Source of the DNA: Bordetella sp. H567
Lineage (GTDB): Bacteria; Pseudomonadota; Gammaproteobacteria; Burkholderiales; Burkholderiaceae_B
NCBI RefSeq assembly: GCF_001704295.1
Contig: NZ_CP012334.1
Coordinates: 620,001-684,000, forward strand
Direction: 5' to 3'
Length of the DNA stretch: 64,000 nucleotides
A program made the translations under genes and the position numbers. Positions 16,854 to 25,901 of the stretch are shown here, piece by piece; within the stretch, counting starts at the first letter, position 1; every line of letters starts with the position of its first letter. The notes beneath the pieces are model-generated. The model was given only the letters and a program-made list of their open reading frames with translations. It did no database searches and had not been told where the DNA came from.

Positions 16854-19364
16854 TCACGGGCTGGACGCCTTGCCCACCGCCGGCGTGTCGGTGACCAGCC
16901 GGGTCCAGTTCTGCACGAAGCGGGCGTGGCGCTGGCGGTCCAGGCCGACGAGCAGCGCCGGGCCCAGCACGACAGGCTGCACGATGCCTTGCGAACCGAT
17001 CAAGGCCGTGCCGGCGTTCCAGCCGGCGCCGCTGTCGTCAGCCATGGGGCCCAGCCCGCTGACGTTGGAGATTTCCGTCTGGCCGGCCGGCGAAAGCAGC
17101 CAGTCGATGAACGCGCGTCCCAGCCCGGGATGGGGCGCGTGGCGGGCGATCAGCGCCGATCGTGGCAGCACCAGCACGTAGTCCTGCGGGAAGATCACGC
17201 CTATCGGGCGTCCGGCGGCGCGGCGCGCCAGCGCGTAGGAGCCCAGCACGTTGTAGCCGATATCCAGTTCGTCGTTCTCGATGGCATTCAGGATGTCGGC
17301 CGTGGTCGCGCTCAACCGCACGCCCACCTGGCCCAGCGCATTGGTCAGGCCCCAGAAGTTGGACGACACCTGCTCGTCTTCCTCGGCCAGCACCTGCCCC
17401 ACGCTGCTGCGGCTGATGTCATAGGTGCCGACACGCCCATGCAGCTTCGCGCGTTCGGTTTCCAGCAGGCGCAGCAGTTCCTGCCGCGAACGCGGCACCG
17501 TCGCTTCGGTAAAGCGGCGTGGGTTGTAGGCGATGACCGCGGGTTCGAACGCGAAGCCGAAGACCTCGTCGCGCCACACCGCCCAGGACGGCAGGCGCTC
17601 CGCGCCCGGCGCGTCGTAGCGCATCGCATAGCCGTCGTTGGCCAGGCGGATCTGCAGGTCGGCCGCCGAGCTGACGAGGACGTCGGCATCCTTGAGCTGG
17701 CCGGCAACCGTCGCTTCGTACAGCTCGCGGCTTCCCATTTCGCGATATTCCACGGTCACGTCCGGCTGGCTTGCCTGGAAAGCGACGATCACCGGCGCGG
17801 CGGCCGGCGTATCGGTCGTCCCGGCGATGACCAGCAGGCGGTCCGTGGGCTGGGGCGCGAGGAAGCGCGTCACGGTGAACGGCGCGGACGCCCCCTGGAC
17901 GTTGGCCGCCGCCCGGGCGGGCGCGGGCGGCAAGGCCAGCAGCCCGGCCAGCATGGCCGCCGCCGCCAGCAGGGCGCGCGGATACACCGGGCGGGCGCGC
18001 GGCAGGATGACACGCGCCGACAGGCCGCCGCCCTGGCGGTCCTGCAGCCACAATGCGCCGCCGTGCGCCTCGGCCACCGTCTTGGCGATCGACAGGCCCA
18101 GGCCCGAGCCTGGTGTCCCTTCCCCGGTGCGGCCGCGGGTAAACCGCTGCTGCACGGCTTGCTTCTCGTCGTCGGCGATGCCCGGCCCGCAGTCGTTCAC
18201 CGTCAGCGCGACCCGGTACCCCGCTACCGGCGTGGCCTGGATTTCCACGTCTCCCTCGGGCGCGTAACGCAGGGCGTTGTCCACCAGGTTGCGCAGCATC
18301 TCGCGCAGCGCCACGCGGTCGCCCACCACGCGCGCGCGCCGCACTTCCGGCGCAATAGAGATACGCAGGCGCCGCGCTTCCAGCGGCCCGATACGGCGGC
18401 GCGTTTCGTTGATGGTTTCGGCGATGCCGACCGATGCGTGGCCCCGCATGCCCAGGCGGTGCGCGATGGTGGCGTCCATCAGCAATTGGTTGATCAGCTG
18501 GCTGGCGTGGGTGGCGTTCTGGTGGATGCGGGCGACGCGGGCGCGCAGCCGATCGGGATCCGTTTCATCCATCGCCACCTCGGCTTGCGCGCGCAGCGAC
18601 GCCAACGGCGTGCGTACCTGGTGGGCCGCGTCGGCCACCAGGTTGTTCAGCGAGGACATGATGCCCCCCAGGCGGCGCATGAAGCCGTTCAGTGCTGCCG
18701 CCAGTCCCTTGACTTCGCGCGGCACCGGCGCTTCCAGGGGCGTCAGGTCATCCGGTGCGCGGGCGCGCAGCGAACGTTCGATCAGCACCAGCGGCGCGAA
18801 CGCGCGCTGGATGCCGAACCACAGCAGCGCCAGCGCCACCGGCACGACCACCAGCAGGGGCAGCGCGCTGCGGTTCAGGATTTCGGCCGCCAAGGCATCG
18901 CGCGCGTCGCGTGTTTCGGCGACGCGGATGGTCACCCAGCCCGCGTGCCGCCCCGCCGAAATCAGGCGTCCCACGGTGGCGATGCGTATGGGTTCATCGT
19001 GGTAGCTGGCATCCGAAAATACCGGCGCGGCCGACTGCGCCAGCGGCAGGCCGGGGGCGAGGTCGTCGTAGCCGGTAATCGGCTTGCCGCTGGCGTTGCG
19101 CACGCTGTAGAAGACCCGGTCATTGCCCGACAGCATGGCCAGCGAGGAAAATGGCGGCTCGGCCGTGACGTCGTTTTCGTCGATCTGTACCGAGCCGGCG
19201 ATGGTCAGGGCCGATGCCGCGAGCAGCCGGTCGAAGGCCTGGTCGGCCGCGCGGTGCGCATAATCGCGCAGGAACAGGCTGACGGCGACGGATACGCAGA
19301 GCAGCAGCAGGCAGCCCATCGCGAATACCCGCCCGCGTATGGAAAAGGCCGCGGCCATGGTCAT
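16854..19364 (-). CDS. Histidine kinase fused to a C-terminal periplasmic solute-binding domain
   Basis: 836 residues in one open frame. Order: helix 1 (about 12-32); periplasmic sensor (33-165); helix 2 (about 167-185); HAMP-like linker; dimerisation/phosphoacceptor domain with His248 in DAAHQVRTPLASL; ATPase domain with N-box NLVDNALRYAPEG (Asn363), G1 NDCGPGIADDE and G2 GTPGSGLGLSIAK. Unlike ordinary kinases it then has a third hydrophobic segment (about 464-480) after the basic stretch RARPVYPR, ending in PARA, and a complete solute-binding domain (about 497-825). That domain matches the protein encoded at 15652-16746 through LPSWAVWRDE, EPAVIAYNPR, YDISRSSVGQVLA, GYNVLGSYALAR and YVLVLPRSALI. 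An ATG two codons downstream (19358) is an equal start candidate. The likely partner is the regulator encoded 51 bases upstream. Confidence 0.93.
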   Translation of the reverse strand: MTMAAAFSIRGRVFAMGCLLLLCVSVAVSLFLRDYAHRAADQAFDRLLAASALTIAGSVQIDENDVTAEPPFSSLAMLSGNDRVFYSVRNASGKPITGYDDLAPGLPLAQSAAPVFSDASYHDEPIRIATVGRLISAGRHAGWVTIRVAETRDARDALAAEILNRSALPLLVVVPVALALLWFGIQRAFAPLVLIERSLRARAPDDLTPLEAPVPREVKGLAAALNGFMRRLGGIMSSLNNLVADAAHQVRTPLASLRAQAEVAMDETDPDRLRARVARIHQNATHASQLINQLLMDATIAHRLGMRGHASVGIAETINETRRRIGPLEARRLRISIAPEVRRARVVGDRVALREMLRNLVDNALRYAPEGDVEIQATPVAGYRVALTVNDCGPGIADDEKQAVQQRFTRGRTGEGTPGSGLGLSIAKTVAEAHGGALWLQDRQGGGLSARVILPRARPVYPRALLAAAAMLAGLLALPPAPARAAANVQGASAPFTVTRFLAPQPTDRLLVIAGTTDTPAAAPVIVAFQASQPDVTVEYREMGSRELYEATVAGQLKDADVLVSSAADLQIRLANDGYAMRYDAPGAERLPSWAVWRDEVFGFAFEPAVIAYNPRRFTEATVPRSRQELLRLLETERAKLHGRVGTYDISRSSVGQVLAEEDEQVSSNFWGLTNALGQVGVRLSATTADILNAIENDELDIGYNVLGSYALARRAAGRPIGVIFPQDYVLVLPRSALIARHAPHPGLGRAFIDWLLSPAGQTEISNVSGLGPMADDSGAGWNAGTALIGSQGIVQPVVLGPALLVGLDRQRHARFVQNWTRLVTDTPAVGKASSP

Positions 19365-19415
19365 TGCACCCCCGCGCGGACGATGGAAGACGCCGTGCCG
19401 ATGCGCATCGCTCGG

Positions 19416-20087
19416 CTAGGACGGCTCATGCAGGCGCGCCTGGTATCCGACGCCGCGCACGGTCACGATGTCGACGGTCGCGCCGGCGATCTTGCGGCGC
19501 AGCCGGGACACCAGCAGCTCCAGCGCATTCGGCAGCACGTCTTCCAGGTCGAAAAGCTGGCTCATCAGTCTTTCCTTCGCCACGGTGCTGCCCATGCGAT
19601 CCAGCAGGATTTCCAGCAGCCGGAACTCGCGCCGTCCCAACGTCACCGGCACGCCGCCGATATGTGCCGTGCGCCCGGCCACGTCCAGCGTCAGATTGCC
19701 GTGTACCGCGACGCTGGTGGTGCGGCCCGCCGGCCGGCGCAGCAGGGCGCGCAAGCGCGCTTCCAATTCGCGCAGATCGAAGGGCTTGACCAGGTAATCG
19801 TCCGCGCCCAGGTCCAGCATATCGATCTTGTCCTCGATTTCCGCCCGCGCGGTCACCACCAGTACCGGTGCCTCCGTGCCGGATGCGCGCAGTTCGCGGA
19901 TGACATCGAAACCGCTCTTGCCCGGCAGCATGATGTCCAGCACCAGCGCGTCCCATTCCTCGTGGCGGCTCCATCGCAGTGCGCTTTCTCCGTCGCGCAC
20001 CCATTCCACGCTGTGGCCCGACGCGCGCAGTTTGCTTTCGATCGCGTCGCCCAGGTCGGCATTGTCTTCGATCAGCAGTATCCGCAT
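19416..20087 (-). CDS. OmpR-family response regulator (TctD-like)
   Basis: 223 residues. The receiver domain has the acidic pocket IEDNAD, phosphoacceptor Asp51 in LVLDIMLPGKSG, Thr79 and Lys101 (VKPFD). The C-terminal winged helix (about 125-220) has GRREFRLLEILL and VRGVGYQARLHE. It is first in the unit of regulator, kinase-binding-protein fusion, binding protein, permease and ATPase, all on the minus strand, so it probably activates or controls that importer. No strong promoter was recognised in the 48 bases before it. Confidence 0.93.
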   Translation of the reverse strand: MRILLIEDNADLGDAIESKLRASGHSVEWVRDGESALRWSRHEEWDALVLDIMLPGKSGFDVIRELRASGTEAPVLVVTARAEIEDKIDMLDLGADDYLVKPFDLRELEARLRALLRRPAGRTTSVAVHGNLTLDVAGRTAHIGGVPVTLGRREFRLLEILLDRMGSTVAKERLMSQLFDLEDVLPNALELLVSRLRRKIAGATVDIVTVRGVGYQARLHEPS

Positions 20088-20135
20088 CGTGTTCCTCCGG
20101 CATCCGGCCCTTGCGGCGACATGGGCGGCGCCCGC

Positions 20136-22064
20136 TTATTCGGTCTCGGCCTCGCTTTCCTCGGCCGCCGCCGGCAGTTCGCCGACGAAGCGGCATTCCA
20201 CCTCCAGCGTCAGTTCGTCGCGGTCCAGCAGGTCGATCTCCACCTGCGTGCCGCGTGCCAGCGCGGGCAGGCCGCCGACGCGGGTGACCAGCGGCGCATT
20301 GTTCAGCCGCACCAGGTCGTCGCGCAGCACGCTCGCCGTGGTGCGCGTGATGCCCTGCTGCGCCAGCCAGCGCAGGCACCAGTATCGTTCCATGGTGTTC
20401 TGGAAGTCACTCCAGGCGGCGTATTGCGCGTCGAACGCACCGATGATGGCGAACAGGTCCGCGTCGCGCGGCTTGAAGGGAGCAACCAGGCGCGCCGACA
20501 CGCCGTTGTCCACCGCCGCGATCAGCTGCCACTGGTTGACCAGGTCGACATAGCGGCGCAGCGGGGAGGTGCTCCACGCATATTGCGGCACGCCGATGGC
20601 TTCATGCGGCAGCGCCTGGGTGCTCATCCGCACCCGGCCGGCCTGCTGCGATCGGTAGATGCCCGGCACGCCGTGCTGCGCCAGCAGGCCGCCCCACAGA
20701 TTGTTGGCCAGGATCATGTATTCGGCGACCATGCGGTCCAGCGGGGCGTTGCGCTTGCGCGGCACCAGGCGCACCGGCGTATCTGGATTGTCCGGATCGC
20801 CGTCCACGTAATAGCTGTATTCCACGCGGCTGTTGTTTTCGGGCTTGCCGCGCACTTCGTCGCGCTTCGCCGACAGCGCCCGCGCCAGCCGCCACAGCGG
20901 GCGCAGCCATTCGCCGTAGGGCAGGGACGCGTGCGGATCGTCCAGCGTGGCTTCCGTGACCACGTCGTCCAGCAGGTTGTGGCGCAGGTTCTCGCGCACC
21001 ACGATGCGTTCGACCCGGCTTTCGGATTCCAGGATTTCGCCCGTATCCGGGTCCGCGGTGACATATAAGGACAAGGCCGGGACTTCGCGGCCGGCGTCCA
21101 GCGAAAAAGCCTGGATCACCGAGTCAGGCTGCATGGGGATCTTGTCCCCCGGCATGTAGACCGTGGACAGCCGTGCGCGCGCCAGCTTGTCCAGCTCACC
21201 GCCACGCGTGACGGCCAGGCCGGGCGCGGCCACGTGGATGCCCACGCGAACCTTGCCGTCGGGTAGCGGGGACACCGACAGCGCATCGTCGATCTCCGTC
21301 GTCGTCACGTCGTCCACCGAATAGATCTCGGCGTCCGCCAGCGGCAGCTCGCGCTCCAGCGCGGGGATTTGTACTTCGGGGAAGCCCGTGCCGCGGGGAA
21401 AGTACTGCGCCAGGAAGCGGCGCTTGTGCAAGGCCAGCGCATGCGGGAAGGCACCCAGGTCCAGCAGCAGGCGGTCCGGGCTTTTGTGCAGCCGCGAACA
21501 CGCGCTTTCCACGGCCTTCCATTGCATGGTGTTCTTGTCGGGACGCACCACCAGCGCTTCGGCCATGGCAGCGATGTCCTCCGGCAGGCGGCCCGCCACC
21601 ATGTCTTCCACCCATTGCTGTTGGCGGGCGGCCTGCTGCTGCTTTTTCTCGATGGCGGCCAGCGCGGCGGCCAGGATATCCGGCGGGGCCGGGCGATAGC
21701 GCCCCTTGCCGCGCCGATGGAAATACGCCGGCGCGCCGTGCAGCCGCATGAGCAGCGCCGCCTGTTCGGTCGGGGAGGGCGCATGGCCGTAGTAGTCGGC
21801 CGCCAGCGCCGGCGAATCGAATTCCTCCTGCGGAGCGCATTCCCACAGGAATTGCAGATCGATGTCTTCGGCCGCCGCTTCGGCCTGGCGCAGCAGCTCC
21901 ACCGGCTCGGGCGTTGAAAAGGTGAAGATCGCGTTGGCCCGCTTGATCTTGCTGCGTTTGCCCGATTCGGATTCCACCTGCAGGCTGGCGTCCGTTTCGG
22001 AAATGATATGTCCGGCCTTGAACTGGCCGTCGTCTTCGTAAAACACGTGCATGGCGAGGTCCAT
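20136..22064 (-). CDS. RNB-domain exoribonuclease (RNase II/R family)
   Basis: 642 residues. The catalytic RNB domain starts near residue 245 with IYSVDDVTTTEIDDALSV, the Asp-rich site that binds magnesium, and continues through VGIHVAAPG, MPGDKIPMQPDS and STSPLRRYVDL. The N-terminal 240 residues are family-specific and lack clear cold-shock domains. The protein would degrade RNA from the 3' end in the cytoplasm. It is shorter than RNase R and lacks a lysine-rich tail. Upstream of the regulator gene by 48 bases but probably functionally separate. Confidence 0.88.
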   Translation of the reverse strand: MDLAMHVFYEDDGQFKAGHIISETDASLQVESESGKRSKIKRANAIFTFSTPEPVELLRQAEAAAEDIDLQFLWECAPQEEFDSPALAADYYGHAPSPTEQAALLMRLHGAPAYFHRRGKGRYRPAPPDILAAALAAIEKKQQQAARQQQWVEDMVAGRLPEDIAAMAEALVVRPDKNTMQWKAVESACSRLHKSPDRLLLDLGAFPHALALHKRRFLAQYFPRGTGFPEVQIPALERELPLADAEIYSVDDVTTTEIDDALSVSPLPDGKVRVGIHVAAPGLAVTRGGELDKLARARLSTVYMPGDKIPMQPDSVIQAFSLDAGREVPALSLYVTADPDTGEILESESRVERIVVRENLRHNLLDDVVTEATLDDPHASLPYGEWLRPLWRLARALSAKRDEVRGKPENNSRVEYSYYVDGDPDNPDTPVRLVPRKRNAPLDRMVAEYMILANNLWGGLLAQHGVPGIYRSQQAGRVRMSTQALPHEAIGVPQYAWSTSPLRRYVDLVNQWQLIAAVDNGVSARLVAPFKPRDADLFAIIGAFDAQYAAWSDFQNTMERYWCLRWLAQQGITRTTASVLRDDLVRLNNAPLVTRVGGLPALARGTQVEIDLLDRDELTLEVECRFVGELPAAAEESEAETE

Positions 22065-22119
22065 CTGGGGCGCGGCGCGGCGGCGCCGCCCGCGCGCGAT
22101 CCTGCTGAATAGTTATTGG

Positions 22120-22740
22120 TTAGGGCCTGTCGATCCGTGTCGGGACGTCCAGCGCGAATTCGAGCACTTCCGGCATCCAGACCGCGAAGTCCGACAAGCC
22201 GTGGTCGCTCCCATCGACGATGCGCTGCCGGCAGCCCGCGTACCAGTCCCGCATTTCGCGCCAGTCCAGCACTTCGTCGCCGGTGGCGGCAATCAGGAAA
22301 TAGCGTTCCGGGGAAGTCGGCCGTTCAACTTCCAGGGCGGTCAGCTCGTTAAGGTATTCGGCGCGGAATTCGAACGGCGCGCCCGAATGATACATACTCT
22401 GCCGGCCCACCTGCGTGGCAAGATCACGGGGCGCATGCACCGCCGGATTCAGTAGTACCGCCTTGCAGTCCAGCTGTTCCGCCAGCCAGGTGGCGTAGTA
22501 GCCGCCCAGCGAGGACCCGATCACGGTCAGCGCCCGGGGCGAAGGCTGGCCGCGGCGGGCCAGCGCATCCAGTTGCCCGCGCGCCAGCGACATGGCCAGC
22601 GCCGCGGCGTCGGCCGGGCTGGGCGGCAGCTGGGGGCAGCGCCAGTCGGCGGACAAGCCCCGCCGCGCCATTTCGTCGGCCAGCAGGCGGGCCTTGAACG
22701 AGGCCGGCGATGAACGGAATCCGTGCAGATAAAGAATCAT
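22120..22740 (-). CDS. YqiA/YcfP family esterase
   Basis: 206 residues, alpha/beta hydrolase. MILYLHGFRSSPASFKA opens the fold and supplies the oxyanion region; the nucleophile is the Ser of IGSSLGGYYATWLAE; Asp and His follow in AATGDEVLDW and DGSDHGLSDF. Known YqiA acts on short esters and palmitoyl-CoA, but the native substrate is uncertain. The start at 22740 overlaps the mpl stop by four bases, so it is coupled to mpl; the much longer open frame upstream belongs to mpl's antiparallel reading and is not coding. Confidence 0.9.
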   Translation of the reverse strand: MILYLHGFRSSPASFKARLLADEMARRGLSADWRCPQLPPSPADAAALAMSLARGQLDALARRGQPSPRALTVIGSSLGGYYATWLAEQLDCKAVLLNPAVHAPRDLATQVGRQSMYHSGAPFEFRAEYLNELTALEVERPTSPERYFLIAATGDEVLDWREMRDWYAGCRQRIVDGSDHGLSDFAVWMPEVLEFALDVPTRIDRP

Positions 22741-24125
22741 GGCCGCTCCGTCGTCGGCGGCGCCGCGGCCAGCGCGTCGAGCAGTTTTCCGTGGATGCCG
22801 CCGAAGCCGCCATTGCTCATGACCAATACATGGTCGCCCGGACGGGCGGCCCGCGCGATGGCGGCGACCATGGCGTCCAGGTCGTCGTAGGCCGCGGCGC
22901 GTTCGCCCAGGGGGGCAAGCACCTGGGCGGGATCCCAGCCCAGCGCGTGCTTGCCCATATGGGCGCCGAAGCAGAACACCCGGTCCGCGGCCTGCAGGGC
23001 GCCCGGCAGGCGTTCGGCCATCGTACCCAGTTTCATGGTGTTGGACCGGGGTTCCAGCACCGCCAGGATGCGCGCATCGCCCACCCGGCGCCGCAGGCCG
23101 GCCAGGGTGGTTTCCACCGCGGTGGGGTGGTGGGCGAAGTCGTCGTATACCGCCACGCCGCGTACCGTGCCGCGCAGTTCCATGCGCCGCTTCACGCCGG
23201 CAAACGTGGACAGCGCCTGGACCGCCTCGGCCGGCGCCACGCCGGCATGTTCGGCGGCCGCGATGGCCGCCAGCGCGTTCAGGCGGTTGTGTTCGCCCAG
23301 CAGGTTCCAGCGCACGGTCCCGACCTCGACGCGTTGCCGGCGCACCGCGAACGCGCCGTCCGTCCCCGGTAGAGCGGCCTGCCACTGGCCATCGTCGCCG
23401 AACCGGGCGGTATCCGACCAGCAGCCACGGGCCATGACGCGGTCCAGCGCGTCGGAATGCGTGGGCAGCACGATGCGCCCGCTACGCGGTATTGTGCGAA
23501 CCAAATGATGGAATTGGGTTTCGATGGCGGCCAGATCGGGGAAGATGTCCGCGTGGTCGTATTCCAGGTTGTTCAGGATGGCCGTGCGAGGGCGGTAGTG
23601 GACGAACTTGGAACGCTTGTCGAAAAACGCCGTATCGTATTCATCCGCCTCGATCACGAAAAACCGCCGCGCCGGGTCGAAGCGCGCCGAGACCTGGAAA
23701 TCCTGCGCCACGCCGCCCACCAGGAAATTCGGCCGCAGCCCTGCCTGCTCCAGTATCCAGGCCAGCATGGCGCTGGTCGTGGTCTTGCCGTGCGTGCCCG
23801 CCACCGCCAGCACGTGCTGGCCGGTCAGCACATGGTCGCCCAGCCATTGCGGGCCGGAGACATAGGGCGCCCCCGCGTCCAGGATGGCTTCCATCAAGGG
23901 GTTGCCGCGCGTCACCACATTGCCGATCACGTACAGGTCCGGGCGCAGGGCCAATTGTTCTGCCCCATATCCCTCGATCAGTTCGATACCCTGTTCGGCC
24001 AGCTGCGTGCTCATCGGCGGATAGACGCCGGCGTCGCAGCCGGTGACGCGGTGGCCTCCAGCGCGGGCAATCAACGCCAAGCCCCCCATGAACGTGCCGC
24101 AGATGCCTAGAATGTGCAGATGCAT
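22737..24125 (-). CDS. mpl: UDP-MurNAc:L-Ala-gamma-D-Glu-meso-DAP ligase
   Basis: 462 residues, Mur ligase family. It attaches the recycled tripeptide to UDP-MurNAc in the cytoplasm. The N terminus MHLHILGICGTFMGGLALIA is diagnostic of Mpl rather than MurC; the ATP loop is AGTHGKTTTSAML; the central domain has EADEYDTAFFDKRSKF; the C-terminal domain has YDDFAHHPTAVE. Start set at the ATG at 24125, since upstream codons run into the divergent thioredoxin-like gene. With anmK (55855) and mtgA in the window it adds to peptidoglycan turnover. Confidence 0.95.
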   Translation of the reverse strand: MHLHILGICGTFMGGLALIARAGGHRVTGCDAGVYPPMSTQLAEQGIELIEGYGAEQLALRPDLYVIGNVVTRGNPLMEAILDAGAPYVSGPQWLGDHVLTGQHVLAVAGTHGKTTTSAMLAWILEQAGLRPNFLVGGVAQDFQVSARFDPARRFFVIEADEYDTAFFDKRSKFVHYRPRTAILNNLEYDHADIFPDLAAIETQFHHLVRTIPRSGRIVLPTHSDALDRVMARGCWSDTARFGDDGQWQAALPGTDGAFAVRRQRVEVGTVRWNLLGEHNRLNALAAIAAAEHAGVAPAEAVQALSTFAGVKRRMELRGTVRGVAVYDDFAHHPTAVETTLAGLRRRVGDARILAVLEPRSNTMKLGTMAERLPGALQAADRVFCFGAHMGKHALGWDPAQVLAPLGERAAAYDDLDAMVAAIARAARPGDHVLVMSNGGFGGIHGKLLDALAAAPPTTERP

Positions 24126-24202
24126 ACGGTGTTTTCTCCTGCCGGCATTGTAGATGCAGGCGTGAGCGCCAACTCTCGGCTTTCCAACGGTAAGATGACA
24201 CG

Positions 24203-24712
24203 ATGAAACGACGTACGGCCCTTCAATCCCTGATGGCGCTCGGTGGCGCAGCCGGCGCGGTGCCCGCCTGGGTGCGCGCCGCCGCCCAGGCGGACCCGGC
24301 GGCCGTCCTGCTCGAGCAGTCTTACCCTGATCTGGAGGGGAAGCCCCAGGCCCTGGCCCAATGGAAGGGCAGGCCCATGCTGGTGAATTTCTGGGCGACG
24401 TGGTGCCCGCCATGCGTGAAGGAAATGCCTGAACTCGATGGTCTGCACAAGCAACATGCGGGCGTGCAATTTTTGGGGCTGGCCATCGATTCCGCCGTGA
24501 ACGTCGTTAAATTTGCATCGAAATTACCGGTGTCCTACCCCTTGCTGGTGGCCGGCGCCGGCAGCATCGACGTCATGCGCTCACTGGGCAACGGTCCCGG
24601 CGCGCTTCCTTTTACCGTGTTGTTAGGCGCAGATGGTCGCATTTCGCGCAAAATACTCGGGCCCGTGGATGTCGCCGATGTCGAAAAATGGTTGCGGGAA
24701 GTCGCGGCGTAA
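24203..24712 (+). CDS. TlpA-type thioredoxin-like protein
   Basis: 169 residues. The N terminus MKRRTALQSLMALGGAAGAV looks like a twin-arginine (Tat) or Sec export signal. The thioredoxin fold has NFWATWCPPCVKEMPELDGL with redox Cys68 and Cys71, and the cis-proline region GALPFTVLLGADG. It probably reduces disulfides in the periplasm, for example in cytochrome c maturation or copper handling. Divergent from mpl with a 77-base gap; no ccm genes nearby, so the client is unknown. Confidence 0.88.
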   Translation: MKRRTALQSLMALGGAAGAVPAWVRAAAQADPAAVLLEQSYPDLEGKPQALAQWKGRPMLVNFWATWCPPCVKEMPELDGLHKQHAGVQFLGLAIDSAVNVVKFASKLPVSYPLLVAGAGSIDVMRSLGNGPGALPFTVLLGADGRISRKILGPVDVADVEKWLREVAA

Positions 24713-24906
24713 CCTCAATAGACAAATAGACGGAATTGTCGTAAAAAGCGGGGTTATTCGCGGTTTTCGCGTCAAAAGCCTTCCGGCGTAACCGGTCGGT
24801 CACGATCGCGGGCCACATCGGGCGGTTCCGGCCGTCCTGTTTCCGATCCACCCCGGCAGGCAGCGCTTCTGGCGCGGCCCGGCGCCGGTCTTCCACTCTG
24901 GCAGCA

Positions 24907-25341
24907 ATGGCGCAACGCATACTGGTCTTGCATGGCCCCAACCTGAATCTGCTGGGTACCCGCGAGCCGGGTATCTACGGCAGCCGCACGTTGGCGCAGA
25001 TCAATGACGGTCTGGCCGCGCTGGCGGCGGACCTCGGCGTGTCGCTGACGGCGTGGCAAGGCAATCACGAAGGCGCGTTGGTCGAACGCATCCAGGCCGC
25101 CCGCGAGGACGGCACGGATTTCATCGTGATCAATGCGGCGGCTTACACGCATACCAGTGTCGCCGTGCGCGACGCCCTGGCCGCGGTATCCATCCCTTTT
25201 ATTGAAGTACATTTGTCCAACTTATATAAGCGCGAGCCATTCAGGCATCACTCCTACCTGTCCGACCTGGCGGTGGGTTTGATTTCCGGCCTCGGGCCCG
25301 AGGGCTACGAAGCCGCGGTTCGCTACGCTGCGCGCCACTGA
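24907..25341 (+). CDS. aroQ: 3-dehydroquinate dehydratase, type II
   Basis: 144 residues, the normal length of the dodecameric type II enzyme. It converts 3-dehydroquinate to 3-dehydroshikimate, one step before AroE. Active-site stretches are [17 protein letters not shown] (with the catalytic Tyr), [16 protein letters not shown] and [16 protein letters not shown]. Upstream of accB by 96 bases; the aroQ-accB-accC order is common in proteobacteria and suggests one transcript. Confidence 0.96.
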   Translation: MAQRILVLHGPNLNLLGTREPGIYGSRTLAQINDGLAALAADLGVSLTAWQGNHEGALVERIQAAREDGTDFIVINAAAYTHTSVAVRDALAAVSIPFIEVHLSNLYKREPFRHHSYLSDLAVGLISGLGPEGYEAAVRYAARH

Positions 25342-25437
25342 CTTCGTTCCACCGGTTTTTTCTGTCCCCAACAAAACAGATATCCAAGACGGCGCGGCAG
25401 CATGGCCGCCCGTCGTCAACATTCCGGGAAGCACTTT

Positions 25438-25893
25438 ATGGATCTCCGAAAACTCAAGACCCTGATCGACCTGGTGGCGGAGTCCGGCATCGCCGAACTC
25501 GAAATCACCGAGGGCGAGGGCAAGGTCCGCATCGTCAAGTTCTCGCAGACGGTGCAGCCCGTTGCCTACCACCAGCCGGAGGCCGTGCCGGCCGCGCCCG
25601 CCGCGTCGGCGGCGTCCGTGCCCGCCGCGCCGGTTCCCGCCGCGGCGCCCGCGTTCCAGGGGCATGCGGTCAAGGCGCCCATGGTCGGAACTTTCTATCG
25701 CTCGCCCAACCCCGGCGCGGCGCCCTTCGTCGAGGTCGGCCAGACGGTCAAGGAAGGTGATCCGCTGTGCATCATCGAAGCCATGAAGCTTCTGAATGAG
25801 ATCGAGGCCGACAAGTCCGGCGTCATCAAGGAAATCCTGGTCGAAAACGGCGAGCCCGTCGAGTACGGCCAACCTCTGTTCGTCATCGGCTGA
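25438..25893 (+). CDS. accB: Biotin carboxyl carrier protein of acetyl-CoA carboxylase
   Basis: 151 residues. The N-terminal [20 protein letters not shown] is the usual start, followed by an Ala/Pro linker (about 50-72) and the biotinyl domain. The biotinylated lysine is Lys117 in [13 protein letters not shown]. It carries carboxybiotin between AccC and the carboxyltransferase. GGGAAGCAC precedes the ATG at 25438, which is preferred over an in-frame ATG at 25402. Eight bases separate it from accC. Confidence 0.96.
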   Translation: MDLRKLKTLIDLVAESGIAELEITEGEGKVRIVKFSQTVQPVAYHQPEAVPAAPAASAASVPAAPVPAAAPAFQGHAVKAPMVGTFYRSPNPGAAPFVEVGQTVKEGDPLCIIEAMKLLNEIEADKSGVIKEILVENGEPVEYGQPLFVIG

Positions 25894-25901
25894 TCGTTCC
25901 C

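Noticed and set aside
16854-19364. Kinase-binding-protein fusion as an artefact of a missed stop
   Set aside because: The frame is continuous through codons 440-500, both halves are in the same frame, and the junction has a sensible membrane segment. Sequencing error cannot be fully excluded without reads.
16731-21068. A 1445-codon open frame on the plus strand
   Set aside because: It lies antisense to the kinase, regulator and ribonuclease genes, whose proteins have clear motifs. Its translation is rich in Arg, Gln, His and Ala with no domain, as expected from the complement of high-GC coding DNA.
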